Notes: a model not told the origin generated them from the letters alone. DNA of 64,000 nt from Henriciella sp045287255 (GCF_045287255.1 NZ_CP137142.1:2294001-2358000), one strand, 5' to 3'; shown: positions 16,792 to 25,105, counted from the first letter of the stretch. Translations and numbers: made by a program.

Positions 16792-18117
16792 CTAGTGTGC
16801 GTGGCCGTCGCCAAATGCGTCTTTTTCGAGTTGTGCTTTCAATGTGAAAGCGCCCTCGGAAACGTATTGATCGCCTTCGCTGAGTCCGGATCGAATTATT
16901 GTCTGCCCGCCGATTTCGGGCCCTGTCGAAACAGCGCGCGGTTCAAACCCATCCGAAGTCGGAACAAATACGCTCACACGTTCTTCAACAGACACAATGG
17001 CCGTCGATGGCACCTGTAATCTTGCTTCGCCAGCGCCTGTGATAATTTCTGCGGTGACGAACTGGCCCGGCTGCATGCGATTGTCTGAATTGTCGACGAT
17101 CATGCGCGCTGTCGCGGTTCTTGAGGTTTCGTCAATTGATGGCAGAACCGTGGCGATAACTCCTTCAATAAGAAGTGCGCCGGTCTCCGATTTGAGGACC
17201 ACTTTGGCTCCGGGCCGGACCGATCCAGCATGTTGTTTGTAAACAGCGATATCTGCCCACAAGACGCTATCGTCGACAATCGTAAAGAGCGCTGGGGCAT
17301 TCGGGTCGTCCCCGGACACGGCCGCACCAAGAGTGGCTGTCCGTATGGCGATAACGCCACCAATTGGCGCGCTCACACTAATGTTTGCGAGCGAACCGTC
17401 CGGAGCCTCAGCCAGATTTTGTAACTCTCTATCCGTGACACCTACGGCGTGAAGCTTGTTCTCAATGCCTGTGAGGCTTGCGCGAGCTGCCACTGATGCT
17501 GCGCGCGCTGACTGTAAATCAGCTTCAGAGGTGATGCGGTCAGCAAACAGTGTTTCTTCGCGCGCTAACGCTTGGTCGGCGAGATCCACTGCGGTTACCG
17601 CCGAAAGGTATTCGGCTTTCAAGTCGGCGAGCTCGCGACTGGAAATGACCGCAAGCGTTGTGCCTCTGGAGACTTTGTCGCCTTCTGTTGCCGTTACACG
17701 AACGATACGCCCGCTCAGCCGTGGGGTAACGGCAGCAATGCGATCAGCATCAAATCGAAGTTCTGCCGGTAGATTTATCGACTGTCGAAGAACTGCTTTT
17801 TCAAGACGTGAAACGACGATGCCTGCTTCTAACGCCTGCGCGGGTGTGAGTTCAACATGATCTGAGTGTTCATCATCGCCGTGATCGTGATCGGCATGAT
17901 CTGAGGGATCGTCTTCCACATGATCGTGAGGGTCGTCGTCATCGTGATCGTCGTGATCATCGTGATCATCGTGATCATCGTGATCGTCGTGATCATCATG
18001 GTCATGCGCATCAGTGCTCGTGGACTGCGCGCTCACATCCCCGGCAGCATCATTACCGCATGCGACAAGTGGAAGTGCAGCTAGAATTACTGCTAACAAA
18101 TGGACTTTGGGTGTCAT
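16792..18117 (-). CDS. czcB: CzcB-like membrane fusion lipoprotein with His/Asp repeat
   Basis: Protein of 441 residues. A lipobox (L-V-A-C, Cys20) is followed from about residue 37 to 90 by a repeated H-D-D triplet tract and further H/D-rich sequence. The membrane fusion core follows (alpha-hairpin about 165-245, barrel-sandwich and beta-barrel parts). It links CzcA to CzcC across the periplasm; the His/Asp tract probably binds metal. The protein ends G-D-G-H-A-H. The start overlaps the czcC stop by 4 bp and has a GGAGA site. The repeat is encoded by a 9-bp tandem DNA repeat and may vary in length between strains. Confidence 0.92.
   Translation of the reverse strand: MTPKVHLLAVILAALPLVACGNDAAGDVSAQSTSTDAHDHDDHDDHDDHDDHDDHDDHDDDDPHDHVEDDPSDHADHDHGDDEHSDHVELTPAQALEAGIVVSRLEKAVLRQSINLPAELRFDADRIAAVTPRLSGRIVRVTATEGDKVSRGTTLAVISSRELADLKAEYLSAVTAVDLADQALAREETLFADRITSEADLQSARAASVAARASLTGIENKLHAVGVTDRELQNLAEAPDGSLANISVSAPIGGVIAIRTATLGAAVSGDDPNAPALFTIVDDSVLWADIAVYKQHAGSVRPGAKVVLKSETGALLIEGVIATVLPSIDETSRTATARMIVDNSDNRMQPGQFVTAEIITGAGEARLQVPSTAIVSVEERVSVFVPTSDGFEPRAVSTGPEIGGQTIIRSGLSEGDQYVSEGAFTLKAQLEKDAFGDGHAH
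17860..18003. repeat. 9-bp tandem repeat coding for the His/Asp tract of czcB
   Basis: Units of ATCGTGATC type recur with little change, best between about 17935 and 18000. Each encodes a His-Asp-Asp triplet on the minus strand. Purity at DNA level points to recent expansion. Confidence 0.8.
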
Positions 18118-19400
18118 CGGATTTCTCCATTAAAAGGGGCGGCCCCGATAAGGGCGCGCAGGCGCATATCTGCACTTTGTAAGGCGAGCTCTGCTTCAAT
18201 CATTGCGGCCCTTGTTTCGAGGAGCGCAACGCGGGCATCTAGGGTGGTGGTGAGATCAAAACGGCCGATTTCATAGCCGCGCAAAGCTGCGTCATAAGCT
18301 TCTTGAGCGGCCGGGAGCGCATCACTATTCAAGATGTTGAGTCTTGTTTGTGCAGCTTTACGCGCAGCTATGGCCGCCCGTTGTCTCGCCAGAAGGTTTT
18401 GCTCCGCAGTGACCCGATTCAACGCGGCAGCATCACCGCGCAATGAAGCAGCGCGTGCAGCGTCTCGTCCTTTATCAAACAAGGGAAGCGGTACGCTAAT
18501 TCCTGCGATGAAAGCTTGATCTCCAGAATCCTCAAAATGTCGTAGGCCGGCAGATACGGTGATGTCTGGTATTGCAGAACTTGCAGCTAAATCACGTTCC
18601 GCTTGGCGCGCCCGGACTGCGGCATCTGCTGCATCAAGTGCTGGATGAGAGAGTTCAGTCGTTTGAGAGTCTGAGCTTTGTATAGCGCCAATAGGTTGAG
18701 GTAACGCGAAGTTTGGATCTGCGCTGCCCCACAGAAGCGCCAAGGCGAAGCGCAGTTGATCGACGTTGGCGTCTGCATTAGCGACGTTTGCACGTAATCC
18801 GGCTGCATCAGCGCGTGCACGTGCGAGTTCCGGGGGAGCGGCTGCGCCAGCATTGACCCGGCGCTCAACCGTTTGCGAAAGCTCGTCAGCCAAACTTGCG
18901 CTTTCCAGAGCGAGGTCACGAAATTGCATAGCCGCGACCAGTTCTGCAAAAAGCAATGAGGCTTCAAGCTCTGTCTCGCGCAGAATGACCTCACATTCAG
19001 CGCTCGCTAGAGCCTGCTGCGCTCTGGCTGCACGCTCGCCGTGGAGACGTTTGCCACCAAGTCGAAAAGTCTGCTCAACTGCGAATGTGGTTTCAGTTTG
19101 ATCAAAACCCGAGAGTGGCCCGGTGCCTGAAAAGTTCTCTAGTTCAAGTGCGAGGCTCGGGTTCAAACGGCGCCCGACCTGGTCTGCTTCGGCACTTAAG
19201 GCGCGCGCTTCCAAGCCGGCTGCGCGTGCAGAAGGTGAAGCGCGTCGTATCTCGTTAATTGCGGCAGCCAGTGTTAACGGCTCGCCGGGAATCAAGACCG
19301 AAGCTCGCTCTGGTCCTGTTTGGCAAGGTGAGGCGTTTGCACCAGCTGCGAACGCGCTGAATGCGAGGGCCGACAAAGCGCCCCTGAAATACAAATGCAT
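18114..19400 (-). CDS. czcC: CzcC-like outer-membrane factor
   Basis: Protein of 428 residues with an N-terminal signal peptide ending near A-N-A-S and the two repeated TolC-type helical hairpins, rich in Ala, Glu and Arg. It forms the outer-membrane exit duct of the Czc pump. The gene overlaps czcB by 4 bp. Upstream on the same strand is a small His-rich exported protein, so the operon order is small protein, czcC, czcB, czcA. The family has few invariant residues, so the assignment rests mostly on size, composition and position. Confidence 0.9.
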   Translation of the reverse strand: MHLYFRGALSALAFSAFAAGANASPCQTGPERASVLIPGEPLTLAAAINEIRRASPSARAAGLEARALSAEADQVGRRLNPSLALELENFSGTGPLSGFDQTETTFAVEQTFRLGGKRLHGERAARAQQALASAECEVILRETELEASLLFAELVAAMQFRDLALESASLADELSQTVERRVNAGAAAPPELARARADAAGLRANVANADANVDQLRFALALLWGSADPNFALPQPIGAIQSSDSQTTELSHPALDAADAAVRARQAERDLAASSAIPDITVSAGLRHFEDSGDQAFIAGISVPLPLFDKGRDAARAASLRGDAAALNRVTAEQNLLARQRAAIAARKAAQTRLNILNSDALPAAQEAYDAALRGYEIGRFDLTTTLDARVALLETRAAMIEAELALQSADMRLRALIGAAPFNGEIR

Positions 19401-19468
19401 AGGAGTGAGTCCTTAAGCTGATCCAAAAGTTGCGTATCGCTGATCGCGACGCGTCATTGTGCTTTGGA

Positions 19469-19813
19469 TTAAGCTCGAGGAGGGCGGAAGAGCGTTCCGG
19501 GGAGGTATGAGTCAAGATTCTCGGAAAGGGTACTCAATCGTGTCGTTTTACTCAGGCAAGCGAAAGTTTCCTGCGCCTGATCCAATCGAAGGATATATTG
19601 CAAGCAGGGCCCACAGTGATGTGCGTGATGGTCATGATCACCGTGATCAGGTTGATCACGATCTGACTGATCTGAGCTATGATCAATTTCACAAGAAATT
19701 TCGACCGTAGACTCGACGTGCCCAGCTTCGGCCATCGGCGCGTACAGGAATACACATGCAACAATCATTGCAGTTATCAGCCTGATGGCAACAGAAGAAA
19801 CCGAGAATTGCAT
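19469..19813 (-). CDS. Small exported His/Cys-rich protein heading the czc operon
   Basis: Protein of 114 residues with a signal peptide (residues 1-30, ending A-E-A). A His/Asp-rich stretch near 55-70 runs into H-H-C-G-P-C, and the tail ends with R-P-P-R. The layout (export signal, H/D tract, short Cys pair, proline-rich end) recalls DUF2946-type or CzcI-like proteins that precede metal efflux genes. It probably binds metal in the periplasm or senses it, which is inference. A MerR-type promoter with operator lies 70 bp upstream. It is one of four such genes in the window. Confidence 0.7.
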   Translation of the reverse strand: MQFSVSSVAIRLITAMIVACVFLYAPMAEAGHVESTVEISCEIDHSSDQSDRDQPDHGDHDHHAHHCGPCLQYILRLDQAQETFACLSKTTRLSTLSENLDSYLPGTLFRPPRA

Positions 19814-19884
19814 ATTTGGCGTGTACTAAAACTTCATCATGTATTCGTTAAGCTCGTAGGACAGATTAAGAGCACCTATTTTTA

Positions 19885-19915
19885 TTCCTAATGCCTACAG
19901 TGACTGTAGGGTCAA
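19885..19915 (-). promoter_or_regulatory. MerR-type promoter and operator of the czc operon
   Basis: Read on the minus strand: -35 TTGACC (19915-19910), a 19-bp spacer, and -10 TAGGAA (19890-19885). The spacer begins with the perfect 15-bp palindrome CTACAGTCACTGTAG. The long spacer and central palindrome are typical of MerR-activated promoters, and the sequence is close to CadR/PbrR operators. Confidence 0.75.
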
Positions 19916-19923
19916 GCCAAAAC

Positions 19924-20364
19924 TTACATGGGCGCGATACGTTCGTGCGATTCATTCGTGCAAGTTTCGTGATCGCCTAGCGCCACCATAACTTGGCACG
20001 TGCCGATTATACCGCCAGCACAACTCGATATCATGCGCCTCAACTCGCCTTCCAGGGATTTTAGCTGACCGATGCGCTTACGAACGTCCGCAAGCTGACG
20101 CTTCGCAATTGCATCGACAGCCGAGCAATCTTCACCAGGTTCAGACTGAAGCTGAATCAATTCTCTGATGGCATCCATCGGAAACCCCAGATCTCTGGCA
20201 TGGCGTATGAAGGACAATCGCTGAACCGAATCTTCGCCATATAGGCGCTGACCGCTCTCACTACGATCAGGAACTCCCATAAGCCCAATAGACTCATAAT
20301 AACGAATTGTCGTGACCTTCACCCCTCCGGCCTTCGACAACCGTCCGATGGTCATTGGTTTCAT
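19924..20364 (-). CDS. MerR-family heavy-metal regulator (CadR/ZntR-like)
   Basis: Protein of 146 residues from ATG 20364, which has GGAG 6 nt upstream; the longer frame begins at a TTG within that site. The N-terminal winged HTH (M-T-I-G-R-L-S-K-A-G-G-V...I-R-Y-Y-E-S-I-G-L) is followed by a dimerisation helix. Cys80, Cys115, Cys123, His132 and Cys135 form a metal-binding set of the type seen in divalent-cation MerR sensors. It probably activates both the czc operon and the divergent CDF operon, since the two flanking promoters carry almost the same operator. Confidence 0.9.
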   Translation of the reverse strand: MKPMTIGRLSKAGGVKVTTIRYYESIGLMGVPDRSESGQRLYGEDSVQRLSFIRHARDLGFPMDAIRELIQLQSEPGEDCSAVDAIAKRQLADVRKRIGQLKSLEGELRRMISSCAGGIIGTCQVMVALGDHETCTNESHERIAPM

Positions 20365-20383
20365 GATTTTCTCCAAATTGCGC

Positions 20384-20414
20384 TTGCCTCTACAGCGGCT
20401 GTAGACTGTAGAGG
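20384..20414 (+). promoter_or_regulatory. MerR-type promoter and operator of the CDF operon
   Basis: -35 TTGCCT (20384-20389), 19-bp spacer, -10 TAGAGG (20409-20414). The spacer starts with the palindrome CTACAGCGGCTGTAG (20390-20404), nearly the same as the czc operator. A wider inverted repeat CTCTACAG / CTGTAGAG (20388-20395, 20406-20413) overlaps it. Confidence 0.75.
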
Positions 20415-20448
20415 TAAAGAAATCGAGATGAAAGAAAGTTGAATCGTC

Positions 20449-21093
20449 ATGTCCGGGTGTTGTGAAGAAAAGTCATTTGATGGGGCTTCATCGGCTTACC
20501 GTCGAGCCTTGTATGCTGTGATTGCAATAAACGCGATCATGTTCATCGTTGAGATGACAGCCGGCCTCATGTCCGGCTCACAAGCGCTTAAAGCTGATGC
20601 ACTGGATTTTGGCGGTGACACAGCGACTTATGCCCTGAGTCTAATGGTCATAGGCGCGAGTGTTCGAACGCGCGCGCTTGCATCGCTCGTTAAGGGTGCA
20701 TCTCTGGCGATTATTGCTTTTGCTGTTCTTGCAATGACGATTTATCGGGTTTTGAATGGCGCTTCACCAGAACCGGGAACGATGGGTCTGATCGGATTTA
20801 TTGCCTTATTGGCGAATCTAACCAGTGTTTTTATCCTGCTTCGCTGGCGCGATGGTGACAGCAATGTTCGTTCGGTTTGGCTTTGCTCGCGTAATGATGC
20901 CATCGGGAATGTGGGCGTCATAATTGCCGGAGGGATGGTAGCTGTTATTGGGTCCGCTTGGCCCGATCTGGTTGTTGCTGTTTTATTGGCGAGCCTTTTT
21001 CTAAAATCGGCGAGCGCGATCACACTCCAGGCTACGCGCGAGTTGAGAGCAGATCGAGAAATTCGAACTCAGCAAACATCGACAGCATCATGA
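20449..21093 (+). CDS. CDF-like cation transporter
   Basis: Protein of 214 residues with about six membrane helices and an N-terminal M-S-G-C-C-E-E. The region A-L-K-A-D-A-L-D-F-G-G-D in helix 2 and S-R-N-D-A-I-G-N-V-G-V in helix 5 correspond to the metal sites of cation diffusion facilitators, though the usual His residues are replaced by Asp and Asn. There is no cytoplasmic C-terminal metal domain, so it is shorter than typical CDFs. It is likely a proton-coupled exporter of a divalent metal in the inner membrane. It is the first gene of a four-gene operon under the MerR-type promoter. Confidence 0.83.
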   Translation: MSGCCEEKSFDGASSAYRRALYAVIAINAIMFIVEMTAGLMSGSQALKADALDFGGDTATYALSLMVIGASVRTRALASLVKGASLAIIAFAVLAMTIYRVLNGASPEPGTMGLIGFIALLANLTSVFILLRWRDGDSNVRSVWLCSRNDAIGNVGVIIAGGMVAVIGSAWPDLVVAVLLASLFLKSASAITLQATRELRADREIRTQQTSTAS

Positions 21094-21542
21094 AGTTACG
21101 CGTTCCTCCCGTGGTGCAGGTTTTGCTGTGTGGCGCTTTGGGTTGGGGGGTGGCGGCTCTATTTCCAACACCTCAATTTGGCGGATCGTGGCGCTTATTC
21201 TTCGCGGCTTTTGTCTCCGGCATAGGCGCGATTTCGCTGACGCTTGCGGTGAGCGCTTTTGTTCGTGCGAAAACAACGGTGAACCAACTCGACCCCGGAA
21301 GCGCTGAAAAGCTCGTAACATCTGGACTATTTCGGTTCAGCAGAAATCCAATGTATCTCGCAATGCTTCTGGTCCTGACAGGGTGGGTGATCTGGCTCGG
21401 AGCTTGGTCAGCAATTCTTGCGCCCGCATTGTTCATCTGGATCATGACTGCATTCCAGATCAAACCCGAGGAGCGCTCTCTCCAACTCAAGTTTGGTGAT
21501 CAGTTCACACTGTACCGCACGCGCACCCGGCGGTGGATATGA
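21090..21542 (+). CDS. ICMT-like membrane methyltransferase family protein (first copy)
   Basis: Protein of 150 residues with four or five membrane helices. The C-terminal part has F-R-F-S-R-N-P-M-Y-L, a Glu-Glu pair (K-P-E-E-R-S-L) and F-G-D-x-F-x-x-Y, the signature of the isoprenylcysteine carboxyl methyltransferase / phospholipid methyltransferase superfamily, which uses SAM. The bacterial substrate is unknown. The gene overlaps the CDF stop by 4 bp (ATGA). The frame is open further upstream inside the CDF gene, but ATG 21090 is the natural coupled start. Confidence 0.82.
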   Translation: MKLRVPPVVQVLLCGALGWGVAALFPTPQFGGSWRLFFAAFVSGIGAISLTLAVSAFVRAKTTVNQLDPGSAEKLVTSGLFRFSRNPMYLAMLLVLTGWVIWLGAWSAILAPALFIWIMTAFQIKPEERSLQLKFGDQFTLYRTRTRRWI

Positions 21543-22117
21543 TAAATCCTGATATGGCTTCCACGCTTTCGATAGTCGCTTTTGTGCTGTCATTTGGCGG
21601 CGGAGCGTTACTGATCACGTTGGCATTAGTCGGAAAGATCAAGAAAAGTTTCGAGTTTTTTCCTCCGCCCAGCAAAGATAGCTGGCAGCACACGACATTC
21701 ATCAGCCTATTCAGATTGTTTGTTTATTCGTTGATCGCCTTGTCGGTGCTCAGGTTTGAGCATTCGAATGAATGGGGCCGTATAATTGTCGGGTCTGTGT
21801 TGCTCGTAACTGGGTTCTGCTTGGCCTTTTTTATCACATTTCAGATGGGCTGGAGGAACGCCTTCGGCGAAAAGCGAGGGTTGCAAACGACAGGCTGGTT
21901 TCGAATTAGTCGAAATCCCGTCTATGTCGCCACATGGGTAGGTCTGCTCGGTTGGGGGACTGTTGTTCCCGATATTCTGGTCATCACTGCGCTCATGCTT
22001 TGGGCAATCATGTATCTGATGGCGCCATTCCTTGAGGAGCCCTGGCTCGAGAAGCAATATGGGGATGACTACCGGACATATCGGCGATCGACTCCGCGTT
22101 TTCTCGGAGTGCTTTGA
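21539..22117 (+). CDS. ICMT-like membrane methyltransferase family protein (second copy)
   Basis: Protein of 192 residues with five or so membrane helices and the same signature as its neighbour: F-R-I-S-R-N-P-V-Y-V, E-E-P-W-L-E and Y-G-D-D-Y-x-x-Y. It starts at ATG 21539, overlapping the previous stop by 4 bp; an in-frame GTG at 21533 is an alternative. Two such methyltransferases in tandem behind a cation transporter suggest modification of a membrane lipid or protein under metal stress, but the substrate is not known. Confidence 0.82.
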   Translation: MINPDMASTLSIVAFVLSFGGGALLITLALVGKIKKSFEFFPPPSKDSWQHTTFISLFRLFVYSLIALSVLRFEHSNEWGRIIVGSVLLVTGFCLAFFITFQMGWRNAFGEKRGLQTTGWFRISRNPVYVATWVGLLGWGTVVPDILVITALMLWAIMYLMAPFLEEPWLEKQYGDDYRTYRRSTPRFLGVL

Positions 22118-22515
22118 TGTTGAGCACGCTCGCACGTCACGCGCACATCCCCTTAGGTGCGATACTTGTAGTGTTTGGAATATGGACTTTTACCGACCCA
22201 GCCGTTCTGCACCATTATCGCGTCGATACCTCACAACCGAATGCGCGAATTGCACTAAGGGCTATAATTGGGGGCGGAGAATTAGGGCTAGGCTTTACCC
22301 TCGCGGCGGGCAAGTTTTTGAAGTTGGATCGAAGAACCCTGAACTTTATTGCAGCGATTGTTTTTTTGTCGGTGGGCTTATGCAGACTTTTAGCTGCTTT
22401 TTTGGAGCCATATTCATTAGTGGGAATTCAGCCATGGCGAGAGGGGGTAGTTGAGCTTCTACTCAGCGCTGCAGCTTTACTCGGATATTTAAGTGCGGAT
22501 GAATATCCAAATTGA
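22117..22515 (+). CDS. DUF4345-like small membrane protein
   Basis: Protein of 132 residues with four predicted membrane helices and the A-L-R-A-I-I-G-G-G-E-L-G-L-G segment typical of DUF4345 proteins. The start ATG 22117 shares one base with the preceding TGA. It closes the MerR-controlled CDF operon. The function of the family is unknown. The 314 bp that follow (22516-22829) contain no gene or clear signal that I can support. Confidence 0.75.
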   Translation: MLSTLARHAHIPLGAILVVFGIWTFTDPAVLHHYRVDTSQPNARIALRAIIGGGELGLGFTLAAGKFLKLDRRTLNFIAAIVFLSVGLCRLLAAFLEPYSLVGIQPWREGVVELLLSAAALLGYLSADEYPN

Positions 22516-22829
22516 TTTAGGAATTTACTCCGTCAGAATATCCGTTTCTTGGCAGCCACAAAGTTCTAATTCCTTGGAAGAGGCCGCCCTTGGAATAGCG
22601 TTATTCATCGAACGGGCTATTTGTTGGGTGCCGCGAACATTTAACCGATTAATTTTGATGTCTGAGCGCTGGAGTGAACGAATTGTCCCATCGCCAACGT
22701 ATTCGACATTCCAGCGTTTCTATTACTCGCAGTTGCTTTGAAATCATAAAATTCTTCTCATCAGCTTGGCCCATTCTGACAAAATTCCAATTCTAAATTG
22801 TAAATACTGATACGCCACTTCGTTAAAAG

Positions 22830-23876
22830 TCATGCAAAATGCCGCTTCAAACGCAACGACGGCTTCTCAACAAAATGCCATGATATACCGGCCATCAGGA
22901 TAAATAGCGGTGTAGATACGAGCATGATTTCAAATGGTCCAAGCCCCGGTATCAAGAAGAGTGCCGCCTGAATGATTGGATAGTGCCAAATGTAAATTCC
23001 ATAGGAATAGTCTGGTAATCTGAGCAAAGGCTTGAAGGTTCGCTTTGAAAGGCCGAGGCGCAACATAACGCCTGTGAGACTCAGCGTGGCGAGGATTTCT
23101 CCTACAGGGCCGTTGCCGAAAATAAGAAAGAGCACAAAGATCGCCAAGACCGACCACCAAGACGGATGCCGCGCGGGTGGGAAATGCCACAGGACCATGC
23201 CTAAAAGAAAACAGAAGGAGAGGCGAAGGAGCGCAAGCAAACTCGCTGGAAGCTCGACGGGATCTATAATGAGCGGCAATGTGATATAGAGGATGGTGAC
23301 GCCTACCCACATCGCCAGCGTCGTAGCTAAGCGTTTTGCCAATCCAACAGCAAACGCCAAAGCTGCGAGTATGTATGCTATAATTTCAAACCGTATTGTC
23401 CAAAGTGGCCCATTGAAGTCTTCTTCAAGATTACCCGCGAATATGCCGCCTGGTGCGCCTTCGGGATCTCCCATCAGCAGAACCCGCATGACGTAAGCCC
23501 ATGTCTCTGCAGCCATGAGATTGGAGAATCCGCCCGGCTTTGAGAAAACGGGTGAAAATACAAGGCCAAACGACAGCATTACCACAATGAGAGCTGGAAA
23601 AATGCGCAAGAGCCTAGATTGGGTATAAGACCGCAAATCATTTCGTGTGGCGAGGCTCTTCATAATGAGAAGCCCGGACAGAACGAAAAAGCCGTTTACG
23701 GCCATATAGCCGCCAGTCCATTGATGAATACGGAAAGGTTCATAGCCTGTCGTCATAAGCCAGAAATGCCCAAGCGCGACAAAGCCCGCGAGAATCCACC
23801 GTATTGGCGTCAGATGATTGTCCTGAAACAAAGGGTCGCTATCGCGTGATGTCGGTGCAAGCAGAGAGGACAGCAT
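22830..23876 (-). CDS. Membrane acyltransferase 3 family protein (copy 1)
   Basis: Protein of 348 residues with about ten membrane helices. The first helix region carries a His (V-A-L-G-H-F) and an Arg (P-I-R-W), the core of acyltransferase-3 enzymes; later come S-G-L-L-I, S-R-L-L-R-I-F-P-A and the Y-S-Y-G-I-Y-I-W-H-Y-P segment. Family members transfer acetyl or other acyl groups to surface sugars or lipids. The start ATG overlaps the PepSY gene stop by one base. It is the last gene of the csoR-cus operon and is closely related to the gene at 39192-40259, which ends another copper operon. Confidence 0.88.
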   Translation of the reverse strand: MLSSLLAPTSRDSDPLFQDNHLTPIRWILAGFVALGHFWLMTTGYEPFRIHQWTGGYMAVNGFFVLSGLLIMKSLATRNDLRSYTQSRLLRIFPALIVVMLSFGLVFSPVFSKPGGFSNLMAAETWAYVMRVLLMGDPEGAPGGIFAGNLEEDFNGPLWTIRFEIIAYILAALAFAVGLAKRLATTLAMWVGVTILYITLPLIIDPVELPASLLALLRLSFCFLLGMVLWHFPPARHPSWWSVLAIFVLFLIFGNGPVGEILATLSLTGVMLRLGLSKRTFKPLLRLPDYSYGIYIWHYPIIQAALFLIPGLGPFEIMLVSTPLFILMAGISWHFVEKPSLRLKRHFA

Positions 23877-24604
23877 TACTTTGATGCCAGTGTCCGCCGA
23901 CGACGTTTCAGTGCGCTGCGTAGACGTAGAGTAATTAGAATCAAACCGGAAAAGAAGAAAATAACGGAGATGGCCGCTGTCGCTTTAATCCACCAACTAT
24001 TAAAATTTTCCCGTGAGCTCCAATCCATAACATGAAGTCCCCACATGAAATCAAATGTCCGCCAAAGGCCCGTTCTCACAGCTTTTACGTCACCCGTTCG
24101 GGCATCAATATAAAAAGTGGCTTTATCCGGTTTATCGAAATTGACCTGCCAAACAGGCCCGGTTCGCCCATACTCTCGTGGCGAACCAGTTTCGAACAGA
24201 ATGCTTTGGCCGATGCTGCCAGCGCCCGAGTATGCAGCGAGTGCCATACGGTTGGCTTGAATTTCATCAAGGAGAGCCATTGGGTCCCCCGTTTCGGCAT
24301 TCAGGACCAAATCTTCACCTTGGGTCTTAGTGACATAGACGAGTTGATCGCCGACCCTTCGCAAAGTTACGGCCTCCGCAGCAGGGACGCTCTGCAAAAC
24401 CGCTGCGGGCGTTATTACGCGCTCTTTGATCTGAAGCGGCATAGGGGCGACATCTGCACGCAGATGCGTTCCTCGCACATCATCAATTGGGAATAGGGTC
24501 ATGAAGAGACCCGATACGAGCCAGAGACAAAGCTGAATACCGATTGCGATACCCAACCAAAGATGCAGTTTTCGTATAAATAAATTTAGCTGACCAATCG
24601 TCAT
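23876..24604 (-). CDS. PepSY-associated transmembrane protein
   Basis: Protein of about 242 residues with an N-terminal helix (L-H-L-W-L-G-I-A-I-G-I-Q-L-C-L-W) and a C-terminal helix near 205-225. Between them lies a periplasmic PepSY-like part with Y-I-D-A-R-T-G and the W-G-L-H-V-M-D-W motif. PepSY membrane proteins often accompany copper or iron systems and may move electrons or reduce metal. GGGAGG stands 8 nt before ATG 24604, so I reject the longer start at 24637. A hairpin separates it from the CusF-like gene. Confidence 0.83.
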   Translation of the reverse strand: MTIGQLNLFIRKLHLWLGIAIGIQLCLWLVSGLFMTLFPIDDVRGTHLRADVAPMPLQIKERVITPAAVLQSVPAAEAVTLRRVGDQLVYVTKTQGEDLVLNAETGDPMALLDEIQANRMALAAYSGAGSIGQSILFETGSPREYGRTGPVWQVNFDKPDKATFYIDARTGDVKAVRTGLWRTFDFMWGLHVMDWSSRENFNSWWIKATAAISVIFFFSGLILITLRLRSALKRRRRTLASK

Positions 24605-24626
24605 CCGAGCCTCCCCGCTTGAAAGA

Positions 24627-24654
24627 CGAGCCGCCACAATTTCGAGGCGGCTCG
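24627..24654 (-). terminator. Intercistronic hairpin between the CusF-like and PepSY genes
   Basis: CGAGCCGCC (24627-24635) and GGCGGCTCG (24646-24654) are perfect 9-bp inverted repeats. On the minus strand the hairpin is followed by a short T/C run, so it may be a partial terminator or an mRNA-stability element inside the operon. Confidence 0.5.
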
Positions 24655-24661
24655 CAAAGTC

Positions 24662-25105
24662 TTAGTGATCCATCATGCCATCGAGGCAATCAGCACCGTC
24701 CGCGCCCGTGTTGCAGATCGCCATGATCCGATAGGAGCCGTCTCGGCCCTTTTTGACCATGAACGCAACCTCATCGCCTTCGGAGAAGCCCGAGAGGTCG
24801 ATATCGCCCATAATGTCGAAACCCATGGTCATGGCGCTCATTTCAATGCCGCCGCTAAATGGGCCGTGGTCGATGGTCAGGAAGTCTCCCTGGGCACCAA
24901 CAGAGCGGATTGTGCCCGTCGCGTGGCCAGTACCGTTCTCTGAATGGTCCATTTTGTGATCACCATGATCCATGCCGTCCTTGCTCGTCATGTCCATAGC
25001 TTTGTCGGCGACCGGCGTCGCAGGGCTGGCTGCTTCATTTGTATCGCCGCAAGCTGCAACACTGAATGCGAGGAAGCTAGCGGTGATTAGGGAAATAGGT
25101 TTCAT
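24662..25105 (-). CDS. cusF: CusF-like copper-binding lipoprotein
   Basis: Protein of 147 residues with a lipobox (V-A-A-C, Cys19), a Met/His-rich linker (M-D-H-G-D-H-K-M-D-H near 45-54) and a CusF-type beta-barrel. The ligand region reads D-H-G-P-F...M-S-A-M-T-M-G-F: the His and the two Met ligands of CusF are kept, while the Trp that caps the copper site in E. coli CusF is absent and the loop is one residue longer. CusF carries Cu(I) or Ag(I) in the periplasm to the CusCBA pump. The start overlaps the cusA stop region by 4 bp. Confidence 0.87.
   Translation of the reverse strand: MKPISLITASFLAFSVAACGDTNEAASPATPVADKAMDMTSKDGMDHGDHKMDHSENGTGHATGTIRSVGAQGDFLTIDHGPFSGGIEMSAMTMGFDIMGDIDLSGFSEGDEVAFMVKKGRDGSYRIMAICNTGADGADCLDGMMDH

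Noticed and set aside
17860..18003. Regular short repeats resembling a CRISPR array or iterons
   Set aside because: The units are 9 bp without spacers and lie inside czcB in frame, coding for His-Asp-Asp triplets.
19634..19685. Dense GATC sites that could suggest a replication-type region
   Set aside because: They follow from His/Asp codon runs of the small exported protein on the minus strand.
22493..22741. 82-codon frame after the DUF4345 gene
   Set aside because: It overlaps the previous gene, has atypical composition and no ribosome site.
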